Positions 7,813 through 15,930 of a DNA stretch of 64,000 bases are shown here, in pieces. Both the position numbers and the translations under genes were made by a program. Every line of letters begins with the position of its first letter. The stretch's first letter is position 1. The stretch spans positions 45,388 to 109,387 of the forward strand of contig CAYJQH010000002.1 in assembly GCA_964372415.1 (NCBI GenBank), given 5' to 3'. The stretch comes from JAGORL01 sp964372415. GTDB taxonomy: Bacteria > Patescibacteriota > Patescibacteriia > UBA9934. The notes beneath the pieces are model-generated. The model was not told the DNA's origin, ran no database searches, and was given only the letters and a program-made list of their open reading frames with translations.

Positions 7813-10335
7813 TTAAGATTGTAACAGACGAAGCTTGGTAAACTCCATGAGAAGTAATTTTACCGTTAGACCGGCTAAGAATATGGCGAATACAGTTAGT
7901 CCCGGCCAGCCCAGATCCAGAGTTACGGTGAGACCGGGAATGAGTAGTGGCAGAAAGAGCAATAGGCCACTCACTAAAAGCGCCATTGAGAGTAGCGGAT
8001 TGTTGAAAATTCGCACCTTCCATAAAGGCTGCCGTAAAACACGAAGAACATAAATGCTAACCAAGGAATCAAGACCAAGAGCCAGAAAAACCATGGTTCT
8101 AGCTATATTCTCACTGAAGCCGAGTTCAATCGCCGCGACGTACAAAGTAACTAACATCACAACCGACAGTCCGCCAATAAACAGCGTCCACTTACCTAAT
8201 TCTGAACCGATAATCGACGACCCTTTTGGTCGAGGATATTCCTTCATAATGCCTGGTTCAGCTGGCTCTGTAGCGAGCGCCATGGCGGGCAAACCGTCGG
8301 TAACTAAATTAATCCACAGAATATGAATCGGTCCTAACGGCAAAGGAAAGCCTAAGATCAGAACGGCAGCAATAAGTGCTACCTCGCTTAAGCTAAAAGT
8401 TAACAGGTAAACTGTTACTTTGCGAATATTATCGTAAATAGTGCGACCCTCGCGTATAGCATCAATGATCACCTGAACATTACTTTCAAGAAGCACCATA
8501 TCGGCAGTCTCTTTAGCGACATCAGTGCCGCTCCCGACGGCAATGCCGATTTCGGCGGCACGCAAAGCGGGAGCGTCGTTCACTCCATCCCCAGTCATAG
8601 CGACCGAGAATCCACGTCGCTGAAAGGCTTTTACAATTCGCACCTTTTGCTCAGGCAAAACTCGCGCATAAACCCCAATATCTGCCACCAAACGTTCTAG
8701 CTCGGCATCCGATAATGTCGTCATTTCGGTACCGGTAATTACTCTCTCACCGTTTGTGAGTAAACCGATATCGCGAGCCACCCGCTCGGCGGTTGCGGGA
8801 TGATCACCGGTCACCATAACTACGCGGATGCCAGCATTCATTGCTTGAGCAACAGTTTGTCGAGCTTCCGGTCGGAGCGGATCAGCAAGACCAATGATGC
8901 CTAGCGCAGTAAAATCAACCATGGCCTTGACTGAAAATTCTTGCGGTACGTCATGTTGTCGCTTAGCTAGTAAAAAAAGCCGCAACCCACGCTTGGCCAA
9001 ACTGTCGATTTCCGTTTCCAGACGAATTCTTGTGGCATCATCAATATCGCACCGCGCCAAGACTACCTCAGGGGCTCCCATGAGATACCAAACTACCCCG
9101 CCGTCTTCTTGAACGGCTCTAGCCGAAAATTTTCGGACTGAATCAAAAGGCAACTCAGCAATAATTTGCGCCTCCGTAAAAATACTTTCGGCCGATAAGT
9201 ACTTTTGAAAGGCTGTCTGACTGGCGCTTGCCAAATCACCCTGACCACGCACAAAAAGAGATAAAGCGTGATTGATCTCTGACTTTGTCACATAATCCCT
9301 CACTTTAACCTCGACAACAGTCATTTCGCCGGTCGTGAGCGTCCCGGTTTTATCCACACAAACTACATTAACCTGCCCCAGTGTTTCGGCGGCTAAAAGC
9401 CGTCGTACCAAAGCTTTTTTTCTAAGCATCCGTTGCATACCAGCAGTCAAAATAACGGTTAAGGCAACGCCTAAACTCTCAGGCACCACAGCTACCGCGA
9501 GGGCAGCTGCAATGGCCAAGAGGCTGGTAGTTTCAATACCACGCCAAGCGCCAAGAATAACCACAAAAGCCGCAGACAATAAGGCGATGCCAATAATCAG
9601 GCGCGACAAACCGTAAAGTTCCCTCTGTAGTGGAGTGGGCTCGGCTTGAATATTCGTCACCATACCTGCCACGCGACCAAACTCGGTGGCTGAGCCAGTT
9701 GTGACAATTACTGCCTCACCTATTCCAGCCATCACAGTTGTTCCTGCAAAAACCATTGAGGCTCGCTCAGTTATCGAGGTTTCATTAGACACCGGAAATA
9801 TTTGCTTACCAACTTCGCTCGATTCTCCAGTTAAAGTTGACTCATTGACCGCTAAAAAATTCGCCACGATCAAACGGCTGTCAGCTGTAATCCTATCTCC
9901 GGCTGAAAGAACAACTATATCGCCGGGCACCAATTCGATAGCTGATAGTCGAATCAGCTTCCCCTCGCGACGCACGGTAACCTGATATTCAAGCTTCTGC
10001 TCCAAGGCAGCCAAGGCGTGATCAGCGCGATACTCTTGGTAAAAACCAAGCAGCGTGTTACCAAGTAGAATAGCTAGGATCAAACTAGCATCAATACTCT
10101 CCCCCAGGGTAACGCTCACGGCCGCGGCGATGGCCAAGATAAAAACTAAGGGACTTTTGAGTTGACGTACTAAGTACGTAACTGTCGTCACGCGTCGTGG
10201 CTTAGGCAGTTCATTCTTGCCGTAATCCAACAGTCGCCGCTTCGCCTCCTCGGCGCTCAGCCCATCTCGGCTCACCCCCTGAGCCCGCATCACCTCCTGA
10301 ACCGGCATCGCGTGCCAAGGCAAAACCTCCACCAT
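7813..10335 (-). CDS. P-type cation-transporting ATPase (Ca2+-ATPase-like, P2)
   Basis: 840 aa integral membrane pump. N-terminal cation-ATPase domain; actuator loop TGES; membrane helix 4 motif PESLG, where P2A calcium pumps usually have PEGLP; phosphorylation site DKTGTLTTGEM; nucleotide-domain KGA-like segment LMGAPEVVLARC; P-domain MVTGDHPATAERVA and GDGVNDAPALRAAEIGIAVG; then six C-terminal helices with ILWINLVTDGLPAMALATEP. The family exports Ca2+ or exchanges Na+/K+; substrate not settled. AATACT lies 7 nt before the ATG at 10335, suggesting a leaderless transcript. Monocistronic, with structured element B just upstream. Confidence 0.93.
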   Translation of the reverse strand: MVEVLPWHAMPVQEVMRAQGVSRDGLSAEEAKRRLLDYGKNELPKPRRVTTVTYLVRQLKSPLVFILAIAAAVSVTLGESIDASLILAILLGNTLLGFYQEYRADHALAALEQKLEYQVTVRREGKLIRLSAIELVPGDIVVLSAGDRITADSRLIVANFLAVNESTLTGESSEVGKQIFPVSNETSITERASMVFAGTTVMAGIGEAVIVTTGSATEFGRVAGMVTNIQAEPTPLQRELYGLSRLIIGIALLSAAFVVILGAWRGIETTSLLAIAAALAVAVVPESLGVALTVILTAGMQRMLRKKALVRRLLAAETLGQVNVVCVDKTGTLTTGEMTVVEVKVRDYVTKSEINHALSLFVRGQGDLASASQTAFQKYLSAESIFTEAQIIAELPFDSVRKFSARAVQEDGGVVWYLMGAPEVVLARCDIDDATRIRLETEIDSLAKRGLRLFLLAKRQHDVPQEFSVKAMVDFTALGIIGLADPLRPEARQTVAQAMNAGIRVVMVTGDHPATAERVARDIGLLTNGERVITGTEMTTLSDAELERLVADIGVYARVLPEQKVRIVKAFQRRGFSVAMTGDGVNDAPALRAAEIGIAVGSGTDVAKETADMVLLESNVQVIIDAIREGRTIYDNIRKVTVYLLTFSLSEVALIAAVLILGFPLPLGPIHILWINLVTDGLPAMALATEPAEPGIMKEYPRPKGSSIIGSELGKWTLFIGGLSVVMLVTLYVAAIELGFSENIARTMVFLALGLDSLVSIYVLRVLRQPLWKVRIFNNPLLSMALLVSGLLLFLPLLIPGLTVTLDLGWPGLTVFAIFLAGLTVKLLLMEFTKLRLLQS

Positions 10336-10356
10336 AGTTGGGAGTATTTTATCATC

Positions 10357-10479
10357 AAAAACCTCCTAAAATTTATCCCGGCGTTGTCGCGTCGCCATGC
10401 TCGGACTCGCCGTAGCTCTACTACGCCTCGTCCTGCGCTATCGTCGCTCCTAGCCGGAATAAATTTCTATGAGGTTTTT
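10357..10479 (-). ncRNA. Structured element, copy B
   Basis: Outer arms AAAAACCTCCTAAAATTTAT (from 10357) and its near-perfect complement ending at 10479 form a stem of about 25 bp. Read on the minus strand the core has AGGAGCGACGA, GGACGAGGCGTAG-TAGAG-CTACGG, GAGTCC and GCGACGCGACAACG, matching copies A and C. It ends on the minus strand in TTTTT about 16 nt before the ATPase start. Confidence 0.55.
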
Positions 10480-10595
10480 GGTACACCTACTCTACTCTTT
10501 TCAAAATCTTAAATTTTTGCTATCCTTTGCCCGATATTTCATTAGTCTGTTGAGAGAAAACCTAATAAGGTTCGTCAGTTTTACAGATTATTGCG

Positions 10596-10716
10596 TTGGC
10601 CTACTAAGTTCGGCGAGGTTCAAGGAGCAACGAGGACCGACTGAGGCGTACTTGAAAAGTACGATGAAGGAGGCCCGGAGTTGCACGAAGAAGATCGTCG
10701 AACTTGGGTAGGCCAA
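10596..10716 (+). ncRNA. Structured element, copy C, upstream of tRNA-Lys
   Basis: Outer arms TTGGCCTACTAAGTTCGGCG and TCGTCGAACTTGGGTAGGCC pair over about 19-21 bp. The core holds AAGGAGCAACGAGGACCG, GAGGCGTACTT-GAAA-AGTACG, and CCGGAGTTGCACGAAGAAG; GCAAC and GTTGC can also pair. It ends 6 nt before tRNA-Lys, so processing with the tRNA is possible. There is no T-run here, unlike copies A and B. Confidence 0.55.
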
Positions 10717-10722
10717 AGGTAC

Positions 10723-10797
10723 GCGCTGGTAGCTCAGTGGTAGAGCAAAGGCCTTTTAAGCCTGTGGTCGTGGGTTCGATCCCCACCCGGCGCACCA
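10723..10797 (+). tRNA. tRNA-Lys (anticodon TTT)
   Basis: Acceptor GCGCTGG pairs with CCGGCGC; D-arm GCTCAGTGGTAGAGC; anticodon loop CTTTTAA with TTT; T-arm GTGGG-TTCGATC-CCCAC; discriminator A and encoded CCA. Confidence 0.95.
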
Positions 10798-10825
10798 AAA
10801 AACACCCAGCTTTGGGTGTTTTTTG
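10798..10825 (+). terminator. Terminator after tRNA-Lys
   Basis: AACACCCA-GCTT-TGGGTGTTTTTT directly after the CCA; the A-run on the left makes it usable by the convergent gene at 10827 too. Confidence 0.85.
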
Positions 10826-10826
10826 T

Positions 10827-11474
10827 TTATTTAGTACACACGATTTTTAATGTTTCATTCTCCCAAACAAACCAGGTGGTCTCATCGTTATTTTCGAAAC
10901 CCAGTAGATTGCTAGAGGTTTCATAGACGTAGCCTCTTTCGGTCGTTTCTCCATATTCATAAATCTCTCCGGTATCGGCATCGACGATGGCCATGCCATA
11001 ACAGCCCTCGCTACAACCCCATTCGGCAAATACATACTTGCCAGCAAAATTCACTCCGCGATTGACATCACGCGTTATTGCCGTTCGATGATGCGTGGCG
11101 GCCTCGTTGCTTGAAAAATCCGGAGCTGCGACACGACCTTGATATACGTCGACGGAATAATCAGAAAATGTTGGCGTCGAAGCACAAGCTCCATTTGACT
11201 GAGCCTCTAGGGTCCCGACCGGCTCGTTTAGTTCGTGATCAATTCTTATCTGAGTAAATTGATGGGTTTCTTGGTTGAACGATAGTCGAGTGCTGTCTGG
11301 ACTAATGCACGTGGGTTGGCTAGCTCCGTATAACCATTCCCCACCTACTTCCTCGCAATGCATCATGTAGTGGCGAACGGAGCCTTCAGGTGGAGCCAAA
11401 AAAATAGCCGTGGCGCCGCCTGCAGCTGCCAAACCTGCAATAATCACAAAAACAGCTGATTGTAAGCGTGTCAT
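10827..11474 (-). CDS. Exported hypothetical protein
   Basis: 215 aa. N-terminal signal/anchor (residues about 5-28, SAVFVIIAGLAAAGGATAIFL). The mature part has three cysteine pairs and a C-terminal core GVNFAGKYVFAEWGCSEGCY followed by MAIVDADTGEIYEY. A NFAG..V..EWGCG-type motif recurs in secreted hypothetical proteins of many bacteria; its role is unknown to me. Probably a small disulfide-stabilised extracellular protein. It stands alone between the tRNA-Lys terminator and murG. No Shine-Dalgarno sequence is visible. Confidence 0.7.
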   Translation of the reverse strand: MTRLQSAVFVIIAGLAAAGGATAIFLAPPEGSVRHYMMHCEEVGGEWLYGASQPTCISPDSTRLSFNQETHQFTQIRIDHELNEPVGTLEAQSNGACASTPTFSDYSVDVYQGRVAAPDFSSNEAATHHRTAITRDVNRGVNFAGKYVFAEWGCSEGCYGMAIVDADTGEIYEYGETTERGYVYETSSNLLGFENNDETTWFVWENETLKIVCTK

Positions 11475-11527
11475 ACATTAATACTTCCGGACTGTAAGCC
11501 GAAAATAGCCCAATTAGAAATTCCTAG

Positions 11528-12595
11528 TTAGGACCTTATCATTGCCATGGCCTCATGGACAATACGTGCGTCAGCATTCACCGGAAAAAGTCCCCTAATG
11601 TTGTGACCTAAGCTAGTTCGGCGTACGGAATCTTCAAGCAGGCGTTCGATTGCGGTCCTAAGTGACTGTGGTGTGAATTCACTTAAAAACTCAGCCGCTC
11701 GTTGCCCAGCCAGAACTTGTGCATTGGCCACCTGTTGCGAGCCTGGTAATGGGACAAGAATCGCTGCTTTGCCGAGAGCTGCGAGTTCAGTGATGGTACC
11801 CATACCTGCCCGAGCAACGACGACATCGCTCGCTGCGTACAGATCGGCGAGATCGTTGGCTGCAAACTCCAGAGCTGCGTAATTTGGCGCGAGCCCTCGT
11901 AGGCTATGAAGCATTTTTCCTTGCCCAGTAAGATGAATAACGTTGGCTTTTTTTGTTAGCTCTTGGCCAATAATAGCCATCGCTTGATTGAGGCTGGCTG
12001 CTCCGGTGCCGCCACCGATCACCAACACTGTGGGCTTGGCGCTCTCAAATCCGTAGCTTTCGTAAACTCGCTCGCGTTGACCGTGGAGAAGCTGCTCTCG
12101 TGCCATCGCGCCAACAACGGTCGTTTTGCGAGCCGCAAAGGAAGCTGCGCTTAAAGGCCAAGTGACACTAATCTTTTTTGCAAAAGGAGCCATGAGTCGA
12201 TTGGCCAAACCGGGAACAACGTCAAGCTGATGCAGCCAGACAGGCACGCGCTTAAGCCAAGCGGCAATAACAATGGGAACGCTGACGTAAGCACCAGCCG
12301 TAAAGATGATTGTTGGCTCAAGTTGAGTCAGGAGCTGCCAAGCCTTAAAAAAAGAAAATAAAAATTGCCCTGGAATGAATGGCCACAGCCAAGGTCGATG
12401 ACGGTCAAATTTAGGCGCCGCAAGCGCGAAAAAAGGGATCCGAGAGGCCTCGACCAAGGTCCTTTCAGGCCCCTGCGGTGTACCAATCCATGACAGGCGA
12501 GCCCCAGGCTGACGCTTACGCCATTCGTGAGCTACTGCCAAAAGAGGGGTTACCGGCCCTAGGGTTCCGCCACCAGTTAACAAAATATTACTCAT
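11528..12595 (-). CDS. murG: UDP-GlcNAc:undecaprenyl-PP-MurNAc-pentapeptide transferase
   Basis: 355 aa GT28 glycosyltransferase that converts lipid I to lipid II on the inner membrane face. N-terminal loop LLTGGGTLGPVTPLLAVAHE, second glycine loop VIGGGTGAASLNQAM (about residue 194), and the UDP-GlcNAc-binding segment ARAGMGTITELAALGKAAIL with PLPGSQQVANA. The usual GGxGGH of the first loop is GGGTLGP here. It overlaps ftsW by 4 nt and follows mraY-ftsW, so the lipid II pathway genes are translationally coupled. Confidence 0.93.
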   Translation of the reverse strand: MSNILLTGGGTLGPVTPLLAVAHEWRKRQPGARLSWIGTPQGPERTLVEASRIPFFALAAPKFDRHRPWLWPFIPGQFLFSFFKAWQLLTQLEPTIIFTAGAYVSVPIVIAAWLKRVPVWLHQLDVVPGLANRLMAPFAKKISVTWPLSAASFAARKTTVVGAMAREQLLHGQRERVYESYGFESAKPTVLVIGGGTGAASLNQAMAIIGQELTKKANVIHLTGQGKMLHSLRGLAPNYAALEFAANDLADLYAASDVVVARAGMGTITELAALGKAAILVPLPGSQQVANAQVLAGQRAAEFLSEFTPQSLRTAIERLLEDSVRRTSLGHNIRGLFPVNADARIVHEAMAMIRS

Positions 12596-13704
12596 AATGG
12601 CTGCCCTTTTGATGCCGAAACATTCAGTACGATTCCCGCGGCTGTCAACGATACTGCAAGTGCCGTTCCGCCGTAACTAATAAACGGCAGCGGCACGCCA
12701 GTAATTGGCAGTAGACCAACCATAGCGCCGACGTTAATCAATGCCTGCAGACCGAACCAGGTCATGATACCCATAACTAGATATTTGCCAAAAAGGTCTG
12801 GCGCTCGTTCGCCAATATTGATGCCGCGCAACAAAAAAACAAGATAGAAACCAAGAAATGCGCTGGTTAAGACAAATCCCAATTCTTCGGCCACGATCGG
12901 AAAAATTGAGTCGCCCGCGACCTCCGGCAGATATTGAAATTTTTGTAAGCTGTGCCCATAACCTCGTCCAAATAATCCACCTGAGCCAATAGCGAGGAGT
13001 GCTTGATTAATGTGATAGCCGATCCCTCGAGGGTCAAGCTCAGGATGCAAAAAAGTTAGAACACGCGCCGCCCGATATTCTGAAAAACGGAGAATAAGGG
13101 CCATGATACCTAATCCAGAAAGACCAGCTCCGAGGAGATACCTAAGAGGCGCACCGGCTACAAAATACACCACGAACGAAGTCAGCACGATGATAGCCAA
13201 GGTACCTGTGTCGGGCTGCAAAAAAAGAAGTAGCGCGATCACGCCCATCACCGACAGAAACGGAATGAGTCCGCCCCAAAATGATTTTAGTTCAAGGTGA
13301 CTTCTTTTTTCAAGCCAAGCTGCCAAATAGATAAGAAAAGTCAGCTTCACTACTTCTGATGGTTGAAAAGATATGCCACCAAGCGAAATCCAGCTATGCG
13401 CCGTGCCAAACTCGGCGCCAACACCCGGAATAAACACAAGGAGCAACAGAATAATCGAAATTATCAACATGTGTGGCGCGAAATGCCTAAAAAAGCTGTA
13501 CGGGATTCGGTAAGCAATAACAAACCCGACAACCCCAACGAGCACGCCAAAAATAAGTTGATGTTTAAGAAAGTAATAACCGTCAGCAAATTTTTCGTAA
13601 CCGAGTGGCCAAGAGGCTGAAGTGAGAAGAATTAAACCAAGAAGGACGAGGCCGGCAAGCAAGCCCAGGAAGGCGCGGTCAGCCGCTGACCGAGTACGAT
13701 TCAT
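12592..13704 (-). CDS. ftsW: SEDS peptidoglycan polymerase FtsW
   Basis: 370 aa, about ten membrane helices. SEDS landmarks: GGISFQPSEVVKL, FLQPDTGTLAIIVLTS, GYHINQALLAIGSGGLFGRG (lipid II pocket) and LPITGVPLPFISYGGTAL. Polymerises glycan strands from lipid II at the septum with a class B PBP; no PBP gene is in the window. Division role rather than RodA is chosen from the neighbours mraY and murG. Four-nt overlaps on both sides. Confidence 0.9.
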   Translation of the reverse strand: MNRTRSAADRAFLGLLAGLVLLGLILLTSASWPLGYEKFADGYYFLKHQLIFGVLVGVVGFVIAYRIPYSFFRHFAPHMLIISIILLLLVFIPGVGAEFGTAHSWISLGGISFQPSEVVKLTFLIYLAAWLEKRSHLELKSFWGGLIPFLSVMGVIALLLFLQPDTGTLAIIVLTSFVVYFVAGAPLRYLLGAGLSGLGIMALILRFSEYRAARVLTFLHPELDPRGIGYHINQALLAIGSGGLFGRGYGHSLQKFQYLPEVAGDSIFPIVAEELGFVLTSAFLGFYLVFLLRGINIGERAPDLFGKYLVMGIMTWFGLQALINVGAMVGLLPITGVPLPFISYGGTALAVSLTAAGIVLNVSASKGQPL

Positions 13705-14786
13705 AAAGAAACTGGAGTCAAATCAAGAAGCGCCACGATAAGACCAAGGCCGGCACCAATCCATGACACAACCCAAAATCGCATGACGACTTTTGGTTCC
13801 GGCCAACCTTTAGCCTCGAAGTGGTGATGTATGGGCGCAATCAGAAAAATTTTCCGTTTGAAAATTTTCTTAGAGAGAATTTGAATGATAGTGGTCACTG
13901 CCTCAACTACAAATACGATACCGATAATGGGTAGAAGAAAGGCGCCGTTTGTCAGCATAGCCACTATGCCAAGCGTCACCCCGAGACTCATCGCACCCGT
14001 GTCGCCCATAATAAAACGGGCAGGATAAATATTGAACCACAAAAAAGCCAGGAGTGTGCCCACGATAACCGCGCAAAATACAGCTAGGTCTTCCCTGCCC
14101 TGAAGGAGCGCGATGACGGCGTAGGCCGAGAAAGCCGAGGCTAAGGAACCGCCGGCCAGGCCGTCGAGTCCATCTGTTTGGTTAACGGAAAACGAAGTAG
14201 CAACAATGACTAGAATAAAAAACGGTACATACCACCATCCCATAGCAATATCGCCCAAGTTAAGAATGGGTACATGGAGCGTGTCAAAACCAAGTTTAAA
14301 ATAAAACCACCAAGCCCCCACGGCCGCAATTACTGTATAGAGCGCCAAACGATGCCTAATGTTAATCCCTCCGCCGTGCGGGCCTATTTTAAGAACATTA
14401 AAAAAATCATCAGCCAAACCGACGAGCCCGGCTGCGACCAGGGCAAATAATGGTAACCAGGTTTGGGCTCGTGACAAAAAATTTAGTTGCCCTAAAACGC
14501 CGTCAAAAAATACTGCCCCAAGTGCCACAAGAAGCGTTATTACGAGCGTCGTGCCCCACATTAAAACTCCTCCCATAGTGGGCACACCAGCTTTCTTTTT
14601 ATGGAGCTCAGCGAACATTGGAGCTTTAACGGCGCTCCTTATGGATTTTCCGAGGCGATATTTATACAAAAAATGTGTCAAAAGTGGTGTCCAGGCAATG
14701 GCTAAAACAAAGGCGATGGTTGACATGATTAACATGTGAACAATCGTCGCTGAGAAAATTGGGTCACCTGAAAAATCAACCACCAT
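13701..14786 (-). CDS. mraY: Phospho-N-acetylmuramoyl-pentapeptide transferase
   Basis: 361 aa from ATG 14786 (an ATG at 14807 would add seven residues). Transfers phospho-MurNAc-pentapeptide from UDP to undecaprenyl phosphate, making lipid I. About ten membrane helices; KKAGVPTMGGVLM, DDFFNV, NQTDGLDGLAGGSLASAF, MGDTGAMSLG and the HHHFEAKGW loop are diagnostic. It overlaps the preceding membrane-protein gene by 11 nt and ftsW by 4 nt. Confidence 0.94.
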   Translation of the reverse strand: MVVDFSGDPIFSATIVHMLIMSTIAFVLAIAWTPLLTHFLYKYRLGKSIRSAVKAPMFAELHKKKAGVPTMGGVLMWGTTLVITLLVALGAVFFDGVLGQLNFLSRAQTWLPLFALVAAGLVGLADDFFNVLKIGPHGGGINIRHRLALYTVIAAVGAWWFYFKLGFDTLHVPILNLGDIAMGWWYVPFFILVIVATSFSVNQTDGLDGLAGGSLASAFSAYAVIALLQGREDLAVFCAVIVGTLLAFLWFNIYPARFIMGDTGAMSLGVTLGIVAMLTNGAFLLPIIGIVFVVEAVTTIIQILSKKIFKRKIFLIAPIHHHFEAKGWPEPKVVMRFWVVSWIGAGLGLIVALLDLTPVSL

Positions 14787-15168
14787 AGGTGAGGTGAAGA
14801 AAAACAATAAAAATCATGGCCACAAATAACAATAGCTCAACTAGTACCGTAGCCGAAGCAACAACGTACGACAGCATAGGGTCTCGTTGCCAGGTAAAAC
14901 GCGCCGCAAATAAATTGAGAATAATAAACAAGATACCTACCCCGGGAACTACGTAAATTTGCCACCACGGGCCAACCGTATCAATGCCAAAATGAATATT
15001 GTAATGAAGTGGCACGGCTTTTTTATTAATAATTTCCGGCACTACCCGCCACGAAGGAAGGGCGACAGCTAAAGCCCAAAAAAGAAGCGATAACGCTATG
15101 GCCATTTGAAAAAAACGGCGTCGTGCCATTTCTTTTAAGGGTTCTTGCGGAGTAAGTCCAAGGGTCAT
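14776..15168 (-). CDS. Small membrane protein (DUF1648-like), unknown function
   Basis: 130 aa with three hydrophobic segments (about 22-40, 72-91, 101-125) and an extracellular loop VPLHYNIHFGIDTVGPWW that resembles the DUF1648 pattern (PxHxNxxGxxD). First gene of the mraY-ftsW-murG run after the NFU gene, with tight spacing, so it is co-transcribed with lipid II synthesis, but no role in that pathway is known to me. Confidence 0.65.
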   Translation of the reverse strand: MTLGLTPQEPLKEMARRRFFQMAIALSLLFWALAVALPSWRVVPEIINKKAVPLHYNIHFGIDTVGPWWQIYVVPGVGILFIILNLFAARFTWQRDPMLSYVVASATVLVELLLFVAMIFIVFLHLTYGG

Positions 15169-15172
15169 GAAA

Positions 15173-15400
15173 TTAAGCTACGGCTACAACGCGTCGGACT
15201 TCAGGAAGTCGTTTGCAAAGCGCCGTCTCAACGCCGTGTTGCAAGGTTATCGAAGAAAGGGCACAGGAAGCACAGGCGCCTGTCAGTTTGACCGTCACCG
15301 TACCCGTTGGTTCGTCAACTGAAATGAGTTCAATTCCTCCACCATGCAGACCGAGCGTCTGACGAACCTCCTCAAGGACCGCGCACACAAGATCGTGCAT
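15173..15400 (-). CDS. NFU-type iron-sulfur carrier domain protein
   Basis: 75 aa from ATG 15400, the length of a single NifU C-terminal domain. LGLHGGGIELISVDEPTGTV then VKLTGACASCALSSITLQHG contains the CxxC that binds a bridging 4Fe-4S cluster in Nfu proteins. Probably delivers clusters to apo-enzymes. GC-TATACT ends about 10 nt before this start; a longer in-frame start at 15442 lies upstream of that -10 box and is therefore disfavoured. Stop is 4 nt from the next gene. Confidence 0.85.
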   Translation of the reverse strand: MHDLVCAVLEEVRQTLGLHGGGIELISVDEPTGTVTVKLTGACASCALSSITLQHGVETALCKRLPEVRRVVAVA

Positions 15401-15502
15401 ACGAAGCAAAGTATAGCTTAAAATCGTTAACTTTAACAACATTTTCCACCTTGACGGAATCCGTGCCTTCCGCTACTCTGTACGCTATTAACCGAGAGCC
15501 AA

Positions 15503-15627
15503 ACATTAGACTCTAGATCCTAGACTCTAGACGCAAGTATCTAATATTGCGTCTTTGACGTCTTGTACGTCGCGATGGAGCGAGTCTAGAATCTAGGGTC
15601 TCGAGTCTTGAGTCTTGAGTCTCTTCT
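15503..15627. repeat. Long inverted repeat of the TCTAGACTC family
   Basis: Left arm AGATCCTAGACTCTAGAC and right arm GTCTAGAATCTAGGGTCT pair around a loop of about 50 nt; further GAGTCTTGAGTCTTGAGTC copies follow and reach the rpmA start. The ribosomal gene thus has no Shine-Dalgarno sequence. Confidence 0.7.
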
Positions 15628-15900
15628 ATGGCACATAAATTAGCCCAGGGTTCAACGCGAAATGGCCGCGATTCGCAGGCCAAGCGACTCGGCGTTAAGC
15701 GCGCCGATGGCCAGGTTGTTAAAACCGGTCAAATTATTGTTCGCCAGCGCGGCACTAAAATCCATCCGTCTAAAAACGTTAGCGCCGGTAAAGACTTTAC
15801 ACTTTTCGCCATGAAAGATGGCAAGGTAAAGTTCAACACCAAAAAAACACCGAACTTCATTGGTAAACTCCAGGTACGAACTTTCGTCTCAGTGGTTTAA
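15628..15900 (+). CDS. rpmA: 50S ribosomal protein L27
   Basis: 90 aa, basic, with the conserved N-terminus MAHKLAQGSTRNGRDSQAKR and RQRGTKIHPSKNVSAGKDFT. L27 reaches toward the peptidyl-transferase centre. No N-terminal extension needing proteolysis. rplU is not adjacent. Stands alone, ends in a perfect bidirectional terminator shared with pyrG. Confidence 0.97.
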   Translation: MAHKLAQGSTRNGRDSQAKRLGVKRADGQVVKTGQIIVRQRGTKIHPSKNVSAGKDFTLFAMKDGKVKFNTKKTPNFIGKLQVRTFVSVV

Positions 15901-15901
15901 T

Positions 15902-15930
15902 AAAAATTCGAGCCTAGGCTCGAATTTTTA
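15902..15930. terminator. Bidirectional terminator between rpmA and pyrG
   Basis: AAAAATTCGAGCC-TA-GGCTCGAATTTTT, a perfect 13-bp stem with A-run and T-run on either side; it overlaps the end of convergent pyrG. Confidence 0.9.

Noticed and set aside
10336..10722. Short open frames between the ATPase and tRNA-Lys
   Set aside because: They cross the stems of structured elements B and C and show no protein-like conservation or initiation signals.
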